A DNA stretch of 64,000 nucleotides from Sporosarcina sp. FSL K6-1508 (GCF_038007465.1 NZ_JBBOXF010000001.1:4103001-4167000); one strand, 5' to 3'. Counted from the stretch's first letter, positions 23,545 to 32,240 are shown. Program-made: numbers and translations. The notes: generated by a model from the letters alone, not told the origin.

Positions 23545-25085
23545 TATGACATCACCTTTTCCTTTTCTACGACGCCGATAAACTCACCGTCGAGTGACCA
23601 TGTTTTGGCCTCTATTATTTTCACCTTGACTATTTTTCCGATAGCCGATCGAGGTGCTTTGAAATTGACCAGCTTGTTTTTCTCGGTATATCCTGCCAGC
23701 ACCTCTGGATTTCGCTTACTTTCCCCTTCGACAAGTACTTCCACGATTTCCCCTTTATATGGCTTCATCGCTTCTGCAGACAGGTCGTTGACGAGTTTGT
23801 TCAATCGCTGTAGACGTTCTTTTTTCACTTCCATAGGGATATTGTCGACCATTTTTGCAGCAGGAGTACCTTCCCGGGGTGAATAAATATACGTGTAGGC
23901 AATATCAAAACCGACTTCCTTGTACAATGACATCGTTTCTTCGAATTGTTCATCCGTCTCATTCGGGAATCCGACAATGATATCCGTCGTTAACGTAACG
24001 TTCGGAATCGCCTTTTTTATCTTCCGGACAAGTTCAAGGTAGTGTTCGCGTGTATACTTCCTTGCCATGATTTTTAAAATAGCGCTTGAACCTGATTGAA
24101 CGGGAAGATGGATATGGTCGACAAGATTGCCACCTTTCGCAAGCACGTCAATAAGATGGTCATCGAAGTCACGCGGATGGCTCGTCGTAAAACGTATTCT
24201 CGGAATATCAATTTTACGTAAATCATCCATCAAATCCCCGAAACGGTATCCAATATCTTCAAAGTCTTTTCCATATGCATTGACGTTCTGACCGAGCAAT
24301 GTTATTTCTTTATAGCCCTGCGATGCCAACTGCCGGACTTCTTGGATAATGTCCTCAGGTCGCCTGCTCCGTTCCTTGCCGCGTGTATATGGAACGATGC
24401 AATACGTGCAAAACTTATCGCAGCCATACATGATGTTGACCCACGCCTTGATATTACCATGCCGGACTTTCGGAAGGTTTTCAATGATATCGCCTTCTTT
24501 CGACCATACATCGATAACCATTTCTTTTGATAAGTATGCCTCATGCAATATGTTAGGCAGTCTATGAATATTATGTGTACCAAAAATCATATCGACTTGA
24601 TCGTATGTTTTCAGAATTTTATTGACGACTGATTCTTCCTGTGACATACAGCCGCATACCCCAATTAAAACATCAGGGTTTTTCTGTTTCAACGGTTTAT
24701 AATGGCCCAGTTCCCCGAACACTTTATTTTCCGCATTTTCCCGAATGGCACAAGTGTTGAGCAGTATGAGATTCGCCTCAGCGACGGTTTCTGTCGGTTC
24801 ATAACCAAGCCCTATCAAAATACCTGCAATCACTTCGGTATCATGTTCGTTCATTTGACAGCCAAAAGTCCTGATAAAAAACTTCCGGTTTGTTCCCATC
24901 CCACGGAAACGTTCGTCAATTTCGAAATCGTCATGATATGCGATTTCTTCCTTACCACGCTTTTTTGCGTCCTTCAATGAAGGTGGTGCATAGACAGTTT
25001 GGAAGTATTGGCTATAGTCCTTTTCAGATGTCTTTTCAAGATCCGGTTTCAAAAGCCCCGCGTCTTGGTGCTGTTCTTCGCTCAT
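23544..25085 (-). CDS. miaB: tRNA-2-methylthio-N6-dimethylallyladenosine synthase MiaB
   Basis: A 513-residue radical-SAM methylthiotransferase that converts i6A37 to ms2i6A37 in tRNA. The N-terminal cluster cysteines are C76 (FGCQMN), C112 (NTCAIRENAENKVFG) and C146 (GVCGCMSQ). The radical-SAM motif is C222-x3-C226-x2-C229 in YGCDKFCTYCIVPYTRG. A C-terminal TRAM domain follows (VEVLVEGESKRNPEVLAGYTEKN, in part). The extra N-terminal 60 residues are usual for Bacillus MiaB. Its substrate is made by MiaA, encoded at 12768-13715. ymcA follows with a one-base overlap. Confidence 0.97.
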   Translation of the reverse strand: MSEEQHQDAGLLKPDLEKTSEKDYSQYFQTVYAPPSLKDAKKRGKEEIAYHDDFEIDERFRGMGTNRKFFIRTFGCQMNEHDTEVIAGILIGLGYEPTETVAEANLILLNTCAIRENAENKVFGELGHYKPLKQKNPDVLIGVCGCMSQEESVVNKILKTYDQVDMIFGTHNIHRLPNILHEAYLSKEMVIDVWSKEGDIIENLPKVRHGNIKAWVNIMYGCDKFCTYCIVPYTRGKERSRRPEDIIQEVRQLASQGYKEITLLGQNVNAYGKDFEDIGYRFGDLMDDLRKIDIPRIRFTTSHPRDFDDHLIDVLAKGGNLVDHIHLPVQSGSSAILKIMARKYTREHYLELVRKIKKAIPNVTLTTDIIVGFPNETDEQFEETMSLYKEVGFDIAYTYIYSPREGTPAAKMVDNIPMEVKKERLQRLNKLVNDLSAEAMKPYKGEIVEVLVEGESKRNPEVLAGYTEKNKLVNFKAPRSAIGKIVKVKIIEAKTWSLDGEFIGVVEKEKVMS

Positions 25086-25136
25086 TTAACTTGTCCCCTT
25101 TCCTACGAAGCTTTAGGAATTTAAACATATGATTCC

Positions 25137-25166
25137 ATTATACTTAATTGTATCCCCCCTGTACAA
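25137..25166 (-). promoter_or_regulatory. Sigma-A promoter of miaB-ymcA
   Basis: On the minus strand TTGTAC (25161-25166), 18 bases and TATAAT (25137-25142) lie 51 bases upstream of the miaB start. Confidence 0.65.
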
Positions 25167-25200
25167 GGAGAGACAGCTTTGTCGCTTGTTTGTCACAGTT

Positions 25201-25358
25201 AAGAAAAGCGCAAGCGCCTTGGTAGACCCGACAGGCATAAGTCAATCCAGCGACGTGGCGCTCTTTGCCACATAGCTGGATTGCTTATGACCCGAGGGGC
25301 TGGGCGCTGAAGCTAGACACTGCTCCAGATTCAAAAACTTATACTTTCTTATCTTTTA
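25201..25358 (+). repeat. Palindromic intergenic repeat, family A, copy 2
   Basis: A near copy of 12176-12333 (about nine differences over 158 bp, counted by eye). The direct repeat GACCCGA occurs at 25225-25231 and again at 25289-25295, flanking the central hairpin. Confidence 0.92.
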
Positions 25359-25451
25359 AGATAAGCGTAAGCGCCTTGGTAGACCCGAGGGGCTGGGCGC
25401 TGGAGCTAGACACTGCTCCAAGTTCAAAAACTTATATTTTCTTATCTTTTA
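25359..25451 (+). repeat. Palindromic intergenic repeat, family A, copy 3, internally deleted
   Basis: Equals copy 2 with the 64 bp between the two GACCCGA direct repeats removed, leaving one GACCCGA at 25382-25388. Outer arms and the A/T tail are intact. It lies head-to-tail with copy 2. Confidence 0.92.
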
Positions 25452-25628
25452 AATAAGCGCAAGCTCCATAGTAGACCCGACAGGCATAAGGCGAACAAAG
25501 GGAAGGCAGCCTAAGTTCACGACATCGTGTTGCAACAAGGAGGGATGAATTTTCAATCCCTCCCCACTGCATGACCTGCATCCTGCACGCCCAAGCGGCT
25601 GGACACCAAGAATAGCGAAAGGCGCCCG
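25452..25628 (+). repeat. Mosaic repeat: family A start joined to family B
   Basis: It begins like family A (AGCGCAAGCTCC, GTAGACCCGACAGGCATAAG), then runs into family B sequence (GCAGCCTAAGTTCACGACATC, TGACCTGCATCCTGC, GCGGCTGGAC). It also contains GGAGGGATGAATTTTCAATCCCTCC, whose arms GGAGGGAT and ATCCCTCC form a hairpin. Confidence 0.75.
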
Positions 25629-25680
25629 TTTTCTTGACTTCGTTTAGTGTTGAAAATGCTCTTTTTCTTCTAAACACCTA

Positions 25681-25716
25681 AAAGACCACAGGAACTTGTT
25701 GCTTCCTGTGGTCTTG
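25681..25716. terminator. Bidirectional terminator after spoVS
   Basis: AAGACCACAGGAA (25682-25694) and TTCCTGTGGTCTT (25703-25715) form a perfect 13-bp stem. T-rich runs follow on both sides. It lies 13 bp past the spoVS stop. Confidence 0.9.
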
Positions 25717-25728
25717 ACTTTTTTAAAA

Positions 25729-26004
25729 TTAAACGTTGCGTTGTCTTTTTTCAACTAGCAACTTCAATGCTGTACGGCCTTCACCATTAATTTCGATGTC
25801 AGTGAAAGCAGGTGCACAGATGAGATCTCCGCCACTTGGAGCGACGAATCCCCTGGCAATCGCAATTGCCTTTACAGCTTGGTTTAATGCACCAGCACCT
25901 ACTGCCTGCATTTCTGCATAACCCTGGTCCCGGATAACTGCGACAAGTGCTCCTGCTACGGAATTCGGATTCGAGCGAGATGATACTTTCAATGGATTCA
26001 ACAT
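25729..26004 (-). CDS. spoVS: Stage V sporulation protein S
   Basis: A 91-residue Alba-like protein. Nearly every family position is kept: LKVSSRSNPNSVAGALVAVI, QAVGAGALNQAVKAIAIARG and FVAPSGGDLICAPAFTDI. SpoVS is needed for late spore development and its loss disturbs septation in B. subtilis; it probably binds nucleic acid. The C terminus is slightly longer (KRQRNV) than in B. subtilis (86 residues). AAGGAGGA precedes the ATG. Expected sigma-H control could not be confirmed by eye upstream. Confidence 0.97.
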   Translation of the reverse strand: MLNPLKVSSRSNPNSVAGALVAVIRDQGYAEMQAVGAGALNQAVKAIAIARGFVAPSGGDLICAPAFTDIEINGEGRTALKLLVEKRQRNV

Positions 26005-26087
26005 GATTCCTCCTTATTTTTCGGTGTCTATGGAACGGATATCTCCATAAACTATCCTATGATTCGGAGGCGATGTTTAGACGCGTC

Positions 26088-26885
26088 TTAGCCTTTGAAT
26101 GTACGGTCAGCATTGATGGCAACTCGTTCAACCCTGATTGCTTTTCCTGTTTCATCATCCAATACGGCAAAGAGACCGTTTAACTGGGCACGTCCTGTTT
26201 TCGGAACTTCAAAACGAACTGGTAAATTCGTACGGAAACGATAGATGACGTCTTCTTTTTTCATACCCAAGATTTCATCGTAAGGGCCCGTCATGCCTGC
26301 ATCAGTTAAATAGGCTGTTCCCCCTGGTAGAATGCGGTCATCCGCTGTCTGGACATGCGTGTGCGTTCCTACAACAACAGACGCCTTGCCATCAAGATGC
26401 CAACCCATCGCTATTTTTTCACTCGTTGCTTCGGCGTGGAAATCAACGAAGACAAGCGGAGAAATTTCTTTTGCTTGCGCTACTAGCTCATCTGCCTTTT
26501 CAAACGGATCTCCGTGGGGAGGTAAAAAAGTGCGGCCATGCAAATTGATGATTGATAACGTTACACCATTACGTGAAATCGTTGTCATCCCTTTACCAGG
26601 TGCTTCATCTGAAAAGTTGGCAGGACGGATAAGATAATCTGTATCATCGATAAAATCGTAAATTTCTTTTTGGTCCCATGTATGATTTCCCATTGTTACA
26701 ACATCTACTCCAGCACGGAGCAGGTCATCAAATATCGCTTTCGTGATTCCTCTTCCGGCTGCTGCATTTTCCCCGTTAGCAATAATAACATCAGGGTTAT
26801 ACTTTCTTTTGAGCCGCGGTAAATAGTCGAATATCATATCTCGTCCCAACGACCCCACTATGTCACCTATGAATAATACTCTCAT
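26088..26885 (-). CDS. ymdB: Metallophosphatase YmdB (cyclic nucleotide phosphodiesterase)
   Basis: A 265-residue metallophosphoesterase. It has the N-terminal metal site FIGDIVGSLGRDM, NGENAAAGRGIT, TMGNHTWD, DFHAEATSEK and VGTHTHVQTAD, covering all expected metal ligands (Asp, Glu, Asn, His). YmdB hydrolyses 2',3'-cAMP in vitro and influences biofilm and motility genes in B. subtilis. ATG 26885 is chosen because it gives the family start (MRVLFIGDIVGS) and has GGGAGAG upstream. It follows rny, as in B. subtilis, and is probably co-transcribed with it. Confidence 0.95.
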   Translation of the reverse strand: MRVLFIGDIVGSLGRDMIFDYLPRLKRKYNPDVIIANGENAAAGRGITKAIFDDLLRAGVDVVTMGNHTWDQKEIYDFIDDTDYLIRPANFSDEAPGKGMTTISRNGVTLSIINLHGRTFLPPHGDPFEKADELVAQAKEISPLVFVDFHAEATSEKIAMGWHLDGKASVVVGTHTHVQTADDRILPGGTAYLTDAGMTGPYDEILGMKKEDVIYRFRTNLPVRFEVPKTGRAQLNGLFAVLDDETGKAIRVERVAINADRTFKG

Positions 26886-26906
26886 TAAAAATCTCTCCCA
26901 ATAGAA

Positions 26907-26945
26907 AAAGAGGCTCCCGGACCGAAATGCACGGAAACCCCCTTT
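26907..26945 (-). terminator. Hairpin with T run between rny and ymdB
   Basis: An imperfect stem (GGTTTCCG with CGGTCCGGGAGCC) followed on the minus strand by TCTTTTTC. Only about 20 bases separate it from the ymdB start, so it may limit rather than stop read-through. Confidence 0.45.
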
Positions 26946-26949
26946 TTCT

Positions 26950-28512
26950 TTATTTTGCGTATTCAACCGCCCGCGTTTCACGGATGACCGTCACTTTGAT
27001 ATGTCCTGGATAATCGAGCTCTTCTTCAATCCGTTTACGGATATCTCTCGCTAGACGATGTGCTGTAATGTCATCGATCTGATCTGGGCGGACAATAATC
27101 CGAACTTCACGTCCAGCCTGGATTGCAAATGACTTTTCAACACCGTCGTACGATTCAGAAATCTCTTCAAGTTTTTTCAACCTGCGGATATAATTCTCAA
27201 GCGTTTCACTGCGCGCTCCCGGTCTTGCAGCTGATAATGCATCTGCTGCTGCAACTAGGACTGCAATTACTGATGTAGCTTCAGTATCCCCGTGATGGGA
27301 TGCGATACTGTTAATAACAACAGGATGTTCTTTGTATTTCGTTGCAAGTTCAACGCCAATTTCCACGTGACTTCCTTCAACTTCATGGTCAATCGCTTTT
27401 CCGATATCATGAAGGAGTCCAGCACGCCTTGCAAGCGTAACGTCTTCTCCGAGTTCCGCTGCTAACAAGCCTGCAAGATAAGCAACTTCCGTCGAATGTT
27501 TCAGTACGTTCTGCCCATAACTTGTACGGAAACGCAATCTTCCAATGATTTTAATAAGATCTGGGTGTAGATTATGAATTCCAATATCGAATGTTGTCTG
27601 CTCTCCAGTTTCCCGGATAAGCTCATCCACTTCACGCCTCGATTTATCAACCATCTCTTCGATACGTGCAGGATGAATCCGTCCATCTTGAACAAGTTTT
27701 TCTAATGCAAGTCTGGCAGTTTCGCGGCGTACCGGATCAAAGCCCGATAAGATAACCGCTTCTGGTGTATCATCGATAATCAGGTCAATTCCTGTCAACG
27801 TTTCGAGTGTTCGGATATTACGTCCTTCGCGACCGATAATACGGCCTTTCATTTCATCATTTGGCAGGTTTACTACCGATACAGTTGTTTCGGCAACATG
27901 GTCTGCTGCGAAACGTTGTAATGCAATGGAAAGGATTTCGCGTGATTTTTTATCCGATTCCTCTTTTGCTCGTTGTTCTGATTCTTTTGTCATAACGGCA
28001 ATATCTGTAGCAAGTTCTTTCTCTACTTCACTAAGGATGAGCCTTTTCGCCTCATCACGTGTCAGTGATGAGATCTTTTCAAGTTCATTTTTCTGAACCG
28101 TAACAAGTTCTTCCGCCTTGCGTTCCATTTGTTCGATATGCTGTTGTCTTCCGGTAAGCGCTTCTTCTTTGCGCTCCAGACCTGCATCTCTTTTATTGAG
28201 AGCTTCATCCTTGCGATCATGATTTTCTTCCCGTTGCAAAAGACGGCTTTCTTGTTTTTGCAGTTCCGCCCTTCGTTCACGGATCTCTGATTCCGCTTCA
28301 ATTCTCAGTTTGTGAGTTTCATCCTTCGCTTCCAGTAGTGCCTCTTTTTTAAGAGCCTCTGCTTCACGCTTCGCCTCTTCGACGATTTGTTCTGCCGAGT
28401 TTTTGGCACCAGTCACTTTTGAATCATTCACTTTCTTATTAAAGAAATAGGTAACAACGGCACCGACAAACAGACCGACCAAAACGGAGATGAACAAATA
28501 TAGTCCTGACAT
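26950..28512 (-). CDS. rny: Ribonuclease Y
   Basis: A 520-residue membrane-bound endoribonuclease that starts decay of many mRNAs. Layout: one membrane helix (about residues 3-24), a long charged coiled coil (about 30-200), a KH domain (VNLPNDEMKGRIIGREGRNI), and an HD domain with HSTEVAYLAGLLAAELG and LLHDIGKAID. The ATG at 28512 gives 520 residues, the same as in B. subtilis, with AGGAGGAGGTG upstream; an in-frame codon at 28521 lies within that site. Partners in this window are YmcA and PNPase. Confidence 0.97.
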   Translation of the reverse strand: MSGLYLFISVLVGLFVGAVVTYFFNKKVNDSKVTGAKNSAEQIVEEAKREAEALKKEALLEAKDETHKLRIEAESEIRERRAELQKQESRLLQREENHDRKDEALNKRDAGLERKEEALTGRQQHIEQMERKAEELVTVQKNELEKISSLTRDEAKRLILSEVEKELATDIAVMTKESEQRAKEESDKKSREILSIALQRFAADHVAETTVSVVNLPNDEMKGRIIGREGRNIRTLETLTGIDLIIDDTPEAVILSGFDPVRRETARLALEKLVQDGRIHPARIEEMVDKSRREVDELIRETGEQTTFDIGIHNLHPDLIKIIGRLRFRTSYGQNVLKHSTEVAYLAGLLAAELGEDVTLARRAGLLHDIGKAIDHEVEGSHVEIGVELATKYKEHPVVINSIASHHGDTEATSVIAVLVAAADALSAARPGARSETLENYIRRLKKLEEISESYDGVEKSFAIQAGREVRIIVRPDQIDDITAHRLARDIRKRIEEELDYPGHIKVTVIRETRAVEYAK

Positions 28513-28617
28513 CCAGGTCACCTCCTCCTGCTATTCTTTTCATTTTCAGTCGGCTCATATATCAACGTGCAACATACTGCCAAAATCATTTCAATGGTAT
28601 GAAATTATACAATTCTA

Positions 28618-28646
28618 ATTGTATCTATGTAAATTTAACATGTCAA
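28618..28646 (-). promoter_or_regulatory. Sigma-A promoter of rny
   Basis: On the minus strand TTGACA (28641-28646), 17 bases and TACAAT (28618-28623) predict a leader of about 100 bases before rny. Confidence 0.75.
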
Positions 28647-28921
28647 GGATACATAAGTCTTCGCAACACATTATTACTTGTGGCAATAGCAGTCTTTGTC
28701 TCTCAAATCGGCAATTGCAATCAGTCTCCGTCGGCTTCAGTTACTTTGACTCTATCACTTTTAATTTCAAAGTGTTCGGATTTTAGTGTTATTTTCACTA
28801 TATATGTTGAATTAAAGAATCCCATTGAATCTGCTGTGGTGCTCAATAATGAGAGAGTTGTAATACGGGGATGCCTTTGCCGCTACGGCGCAAGGGAATG
28901 ACTCCCGCTATAAGCAAGGGT

Positions 28922-29022
28922 ACTGAAAAAGTGCGAGTTCTTTCAATCCCGTTGATTTCCGTTCCGAGCGGACGCTTTTCACTACAATCAACTAGTTCTT
29001 ACTAAAAAAGAACTTTTTCAGT
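28922..29022. mobile_element. MITE-like element with terminal inverted repeats
   Basis: A 101-bp element bounded by ACTGAAAAAGT (28922-28932) and ACTTTTTCAGT (29012-29022). The match continues inward as GTTCTTT and AAAGAAC with a four-base insertion. A nested inverted repeat GTTGATT (28951-28957) and AATCAAC (28986-28992) encloses TTCCGTTCCGAGCGGACGC. It has no coding capacity. Similar ends occur on Bacillales insertion elements as far as I recall. The surrounding 28647-28921 shows no gene I can support. Confidence 0.65.
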
Positions 29023-29085
29023 GGCTTCGCTCAGTTTTTACAACGGATTCAATACCTCAATTTATATATCCACTTTTTGAAAAAA

Positions 29086-29128
29086 CAAAAACCGATCAGC
29101 TCCCAAGTAATAGGACTGATCGGTTTTT
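29086..29128. terminator. Terminator of recA
   Basis: AAAACCGATCAG (29088-29099) pairs with CTGATCGGTTTT (29116-29127). T runs follow on both strands. It lies 10 bp past the recA stop. Confidence 0.9.
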
Positions 29129-29137
29129 CAGAAAATC

Positions 29138-30199
29138 TTATTCTTGGTCAAGGAGAAGTTCCAACTCTTCATCCTCATCGTTTACATCATGACCGGCAAT
29201 AATATCATTTGCGCTTGCAAGTCCATATGAATCACGAATTTTATTGGCAATATCCGTACGGATATCGGGGTTTTCTTTAAGGAACTGTTTCGAATTCTCC
29301 CGCCCTTGTCCAAGTCGTTCTCCTTCATATGAATACCATGATCCACTTTTTTGGACAACATCGGATTCGGCACCCAGATCGATGATTTCCCCTTCTCTGG
29401 AAATCCCTTCTCCATACATAATATCAACTTCAGCTGTTTTAAATGGAGGTGCAACTTTATTTTTAACAACGCGGATCCGTGTTTTATTTCCCACTATATC
29501 ATTGCCTTGTTTAATTGCTTCTCCACGTCGCACATCTAAACGTACGGAAGAGTAAAACTTCAGTGCACGCCCACCTGGTGTGACTTCAGGGCTACCGAAC
29601 ATAACACCGACTTTTTCACGGATCTGGTTAATGAATATGGCAATCGTGTTCGACTTATTGATAGCACCCGAAAGTTTACGTAGGGCTTGTGACATTAGAC
29701 GTGCTTGTAATCCAATATGCGAATCACCCATCTCGCCTTCAATTTCTGCTTTTGGTACTAATGCAGCAACGGAGTCCACAACAAAAATATCAACTGCACC
29801 GCTCCGTACAAGCGCTTCAGCAATCTCAAGTGCTTGCTCTCCCGTATCAGGCTGAGAAAGTAGTAATTCGTCGATGTTGACACCTAGCTTCCGTGCATAA
29901 ACCGGATCGAGCGCATGTTCAGCGTCGATAAATGCCGCTGTTCCTCCGGCTGCCTGTACTTCTGCGATAGCATGCAGAGCAACAGTCGTTTTACCTGAAC
30001 TTTCTGGTCCATATATTTCAATAACGCGTCCGCGTGGATATCCGCCTATACCGAGGGCAGCATCAAGAGCCAGGGATCCTGTTGAAGAAGTTGATAATTC
30101 AAGATTCGTTTTTTCCCCTAGTTTCATGATGGATCCTTTACCGAATTGCTTTTCAATTTGTTTTAATGCCATATCTAATGCTGCTTTACGATCGCTCAA
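29138..30199 (-). CDS. recA: Recombinase RecA
   Basis: A 353-residue RecA. Walker A GPESSGKT is at residues 64-71. Other signatures are FIDAEHALDPVYARKLGVN, VVDSVAALVPKAEIEGEMGD, the DNA-binding loop around EKVGVMFGSPEVTPGGRALK, and an acidic C-terminal tail. The start is TTG (30197-30199), seven bases after GGAGG. RecA filaments on single-stranded DNA trigger LexA cleavage, linking this gene to lexA-yneA at 9 kb. A consensus-like promoter and an SOS box lie upstream. The neighbouring cinA is a separate unit, since recA has its own promoter. Confidence 0.98.
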   Translation of the reverse strand: MSDRKAALDMALKQIEKQFGKGSIMKLGEKTNLELSTSSTGSLALDAALGIGGYPRGRVIEIYGPESSGKTTVALHAIAEVQAAGGTAAFIDAEHALDPVYARKLGVNIDELLLSQPDTGEQALEIAEALVRSGAVDIFVVDSVAALVPKAEIEGEMGDSHIGLQARLMSQALRKLSGAINKSNTIAIFINQIREKVGVMFGSPEVTPGGRALKFYSSVRLDVRRGEAIKQGNDIVGNKTRIRVVKNKVAPPFKTAEVDIMYGEGISREGEIIDLGAESDVVQKSGSWYSYEGERLGQGRENSKQFLKENPDIRTDIANKIRDSYGLASANDIIAGHDVNDEDEELELLLDQE

Positions 30200-30245
30200 T
30201 TTATTTCCTCCCTAAAGGTAATGTTCTGTTTTTCTTACTGTCTCT

Positions 30246-30274
30246 ACTATACTCCTTTATTGAGAAATACTCAA
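30246..30274 (-). promoter_or_regulatory. Sigma-A promoter of recA
   Basis: On the minus strand TTGAGT (30269-30274), 17 bases and TATAGT (30246-30251). The transcript would have a leader of about 40 bases. Confidence 0.75.
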
Positions 30275-30282
30275 TAAATAAG

Positions 30283-30296
30283 CGAACATTTATTCG
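30283..30296 (-). promoter_or_regulatory. LexA (SOS) box of recA
   Basis: CGAACATTTATTCG (minus strand CGAATAAATGTTCG) fits the LexA consensus with one arm mismatch. It is eight bases upstream of the recA -35, where LexA can block polymerase. Confidence 0.8.
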
Positions 30297-30341
30297 TCAT
30301 TTTTTCTTAAAAGGAGAATTTAAATGAGAATAAGGGGTATA

Positions 30342-30378
30342 TTCAAAATTTAAGTGAGAAAATGGCTTAGATTTTGAA
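30342..30378 (-). terminator. A/T-rich hairpin after cinA
   Basis: TTCAAAATTTAAG (30342-30354) pairs with CTTAGATTTTGAA (30366-30378) with one mismatch, directly after the cinA stop. No T run follows, so it may be a weak or protein-dependent terminator or an mRNA 3' stabiliser. Confidence 0.4.
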
Positions 30379-30379
30379 T

Positions 30380-31627
30380 TTAGCTTTCTTTGGCAGACAG
30401 ATATTTGATGAGATAATAGAGCGCAAATCTTGCTGCTCTGAGACGATTCACATTTCTTGAACCCGACAGCAACAATTTATACGTTTCGGTTTCAGCGTTT
30501 GCAGAAGAGATACCAATCCAAACAGTACCAACCGGCTTTCCATCATGGGAGTCTGGCCCCGCCGCACCAGTGAGGCCGATTCCGATATCAGCATTAAACT
30601 TTCGTTTTACGTTTACCGCAAGAGCGGCGGCGCATTCTGCACTAACTACGCCATATTCCGTCAGCAAAGACTGTTCTATACCAAGCTGTTCGGTTTTCGT
30701 TTTCTCGTTATAGACAACCAGGCCACCTTCAAGTGACGAACTAATTCCCGGTTCACCGGCTAATTCTGCCATAAATAGACCTGCCGTCAAGCTTTCTGCA
30801 GAAGCTATTGTCCAACCATTTCGCATTAGGAGTTCAGCAGCTTTAGATGACAATGTATCCTCATCTGTGCCGTAGATATAGTCCCCCACCAGTGAGCGGA
30901 TTTCTTTTTCCATAGGTGCAATAAGCTTAAACGCAGCAGCCTCTGATTCCGCCTTTGCAGTGATGCGCAGCGTTACAGCATCGGCTGTTGCCAGCGGTGC
31001 TACTGTCGGATTCGTCTGCTTCTCCAAAATGTGCTGGATTCGGTGCTCAAGCTCAGCCTCACCAATACCATAAAACTTCAGCACCCTGGAAGTAATCACT
31101 TCTTTTTTCCCTGCAGCGCCCAGCAGATAAGGAATGGCCTCATCTGTAAACATCGGCTCCATTTCATGCGGCGGGCCTGGCAGAAGGATGTATCGAACGC
31201 CATCCTTTTCTACAGCCATGCCAGGCGCCATTCCTTTACGGTTCGGTAAGACTTTCGCGCCTTTAAACACAAGTGCCTGCTTCTTATTATTCTCTGTCAT
31301 TACCCGACCGCTTCGTTCGAAATACTGTTGAATATAAAGCAGCGCCTCGTCATCGCTGACTAACGTCGTACCAATATGTTTCACGATGGTCTCTTTTGTC
31401 ATATCATCTTTCGTCGGCCCGAGTCCGCCAGAAAAAATTAAAACATCTGCACGTTTCCGCGCAATTTCAATTACTTCATCCAAACGATCCGGATTGTCAC
31501 CCACTACCGTCTGATAATGAACGTCGATGCCAACTTCTGCGAGCTTTAATGAAATGAATTTTGCATTTGTATTCGTAATTTGCCCCAGCAATAATTCTGA
31601 ACCAATTGCAATAATCTCCGCTTTCAT
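30380..31627 (-). CDS. cinA: CinA, competence/damage-inducible protein (NMN deamidase domain)
   Basis: A 415-residue two-domain protein. The N-terminal molybdopterin-binding-like domain (residues 1-170) has AIGSELLLGQITNTNAKF and FSGGLGPTKDDMTKE. The C-terminal CinA domain has SAESLTAGLF and GLTGAAGPDSHDGKPVGTVW. The family is linked to ADP-ribose pyrophosphatase and NMN deamidase activity, and in competent species it is co-expressed with recA. Here it is directly upstream of recA, but recA has its own promoter. It follows pgsA by 14 bases. GGGGGTGGG precedes the ATG. Confidence 0.93.
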   Translation of the reverse strand: MKAEIIAIGSELLLGQITNTNAKFISLKLAEVGIDVHYQTVVGDNPDRLDEVIEIARKRADVLIFSGGLGPTKDDMTKETIVKHIGTTLVSDDEALLYIQQYFERSGRVMTENNKKQALVFKGAKVLPNRKGMAPGMAVEKDGVRYILLPGPPHEMEPMFTDEAIPYLLGAAGKKEVITSRVLKFYGIGEAELEHRIQHILEKQTNPTVAPLATADAVTLRITAKAESEAAAFKLIAPMEKEIRSLVGDYIYGTDEDTLSSKAAELLMRNGWTIASAESLTAGLFMAELAGEPGISSSLEGGLVVYNEKTKTEQLGIEQSLLTEYGVVSAECAAALAVNVKRKFNADIGIGLTGAAGPDSHDGKPVGTVWIGISSANAETETYKLLLSGSRNVNRLRAARFALYYLIKYLSAKES

Positions 31628-31641
31628 AGCTTCCCACCCCC

Positions 31642-32220
31642 TTACATTGACTCAATTAATACGCGTCTGTTTTTATAGAAATAATCTACACCCGACCAAA
31701 TTGTAAAGAAGAGCGCAATATAAAGCATTATGATACCGAAAGGCACGCCAATCGATTCGAAAAATATATTGTTCAACAACAGGGAAGCGATCGCCAAGAT
31801 CTGTGTTGTCGTCTTAATTTTTCCGAGCTGGTTGGCCGCCACAACTTCTCCGCCGCCTGCAAGGATAAGCCTAAGTCCCGTGACAGCGAATTCCCGGCTT
31901 ATGATGATGATAACAATCCACGAAGGAGCTACACCCATTTCAACAAGTATAATGAGTGCAGCAGAAACGAGTAATTTATCAGCAAGAGGATCGAGGAATT
32001 TCCCCATAGTCGTTACAAGACCATTTTTCCTTGCGATATAGCCATCTAACCAGTCTGTTATAGAAGCAATAATAAAAAGGAGTCCACCAATTAAATGTTC
32101 TTTCATCATTTCAGTACCAGCGACAGTTATCGTGCCCATTTTAAAATCGACTAGCATGAAAACCATAAAAACCGGAATGAGCAGAACGCGTGATATAGTT
32201 ATTTTATTTGGCAAATTCAT
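31642..32220 (-). CDS. pgsA: CDP-diacylglycerol--glycerol-3-phosphate 3-phosphatidyltransferase
   Basis: A 192-residue integral membrane enzyme making phosphatidylglycerol phosphate, the first committed step to phosphatidylglycerol. The CDP-alcohol phosphotransferase motif is complete: D56, D59-G60, A63-R64, G73, D77 and D81 in DWLDGYIARKNG and GKFLDPLADK. About five membrane segments are visible. The start ATG has AAAGGATGAG upstream. It lies between rodZ and cinA, as in B. subtilis. A terminator stands between it and rodZ. Confidence 0.96.
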   Translation of the reverse strand: MNLPNKITISRVLLIPVFMVFMLVDFKMGTITVAGTEMMKEHLIGGLLFIIASITDWLDGYIARKNGLVTTMGKFLDPLADKLLVSAALIILVEMGVAPSWIVIIIISREFAVTGLRLILAGGGEVVAANQLGKIKTTTQILAIASLLLNNIFFESIGVPFGIIMLYIALFFTIWSGVDYFYKNRRVLIESM

Positions 32221-32240
32221 AAATTACACTCATCCTTTCA

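Noticed and set aside
28599..28901. 100-codon plus-strand frame between rny and recA, and an open minus-strand frame opposite it
   Set aside because: No ribosome binding site, the plus-strand start lies in the rny promoter region, low-complexity hydrophobic translation without a recognisable domain, and the minus-strand frame lacks a credible start.
30324..30353. Tiny plus-strand frame MRIRGIFKI preceded by AAAAGGAG upstream of recA
   Set aside because: It is nine codons long, opposite to both neighbours, and overlaps the hairpin after cinA; a chance A/G-rich match is the simplest reading.
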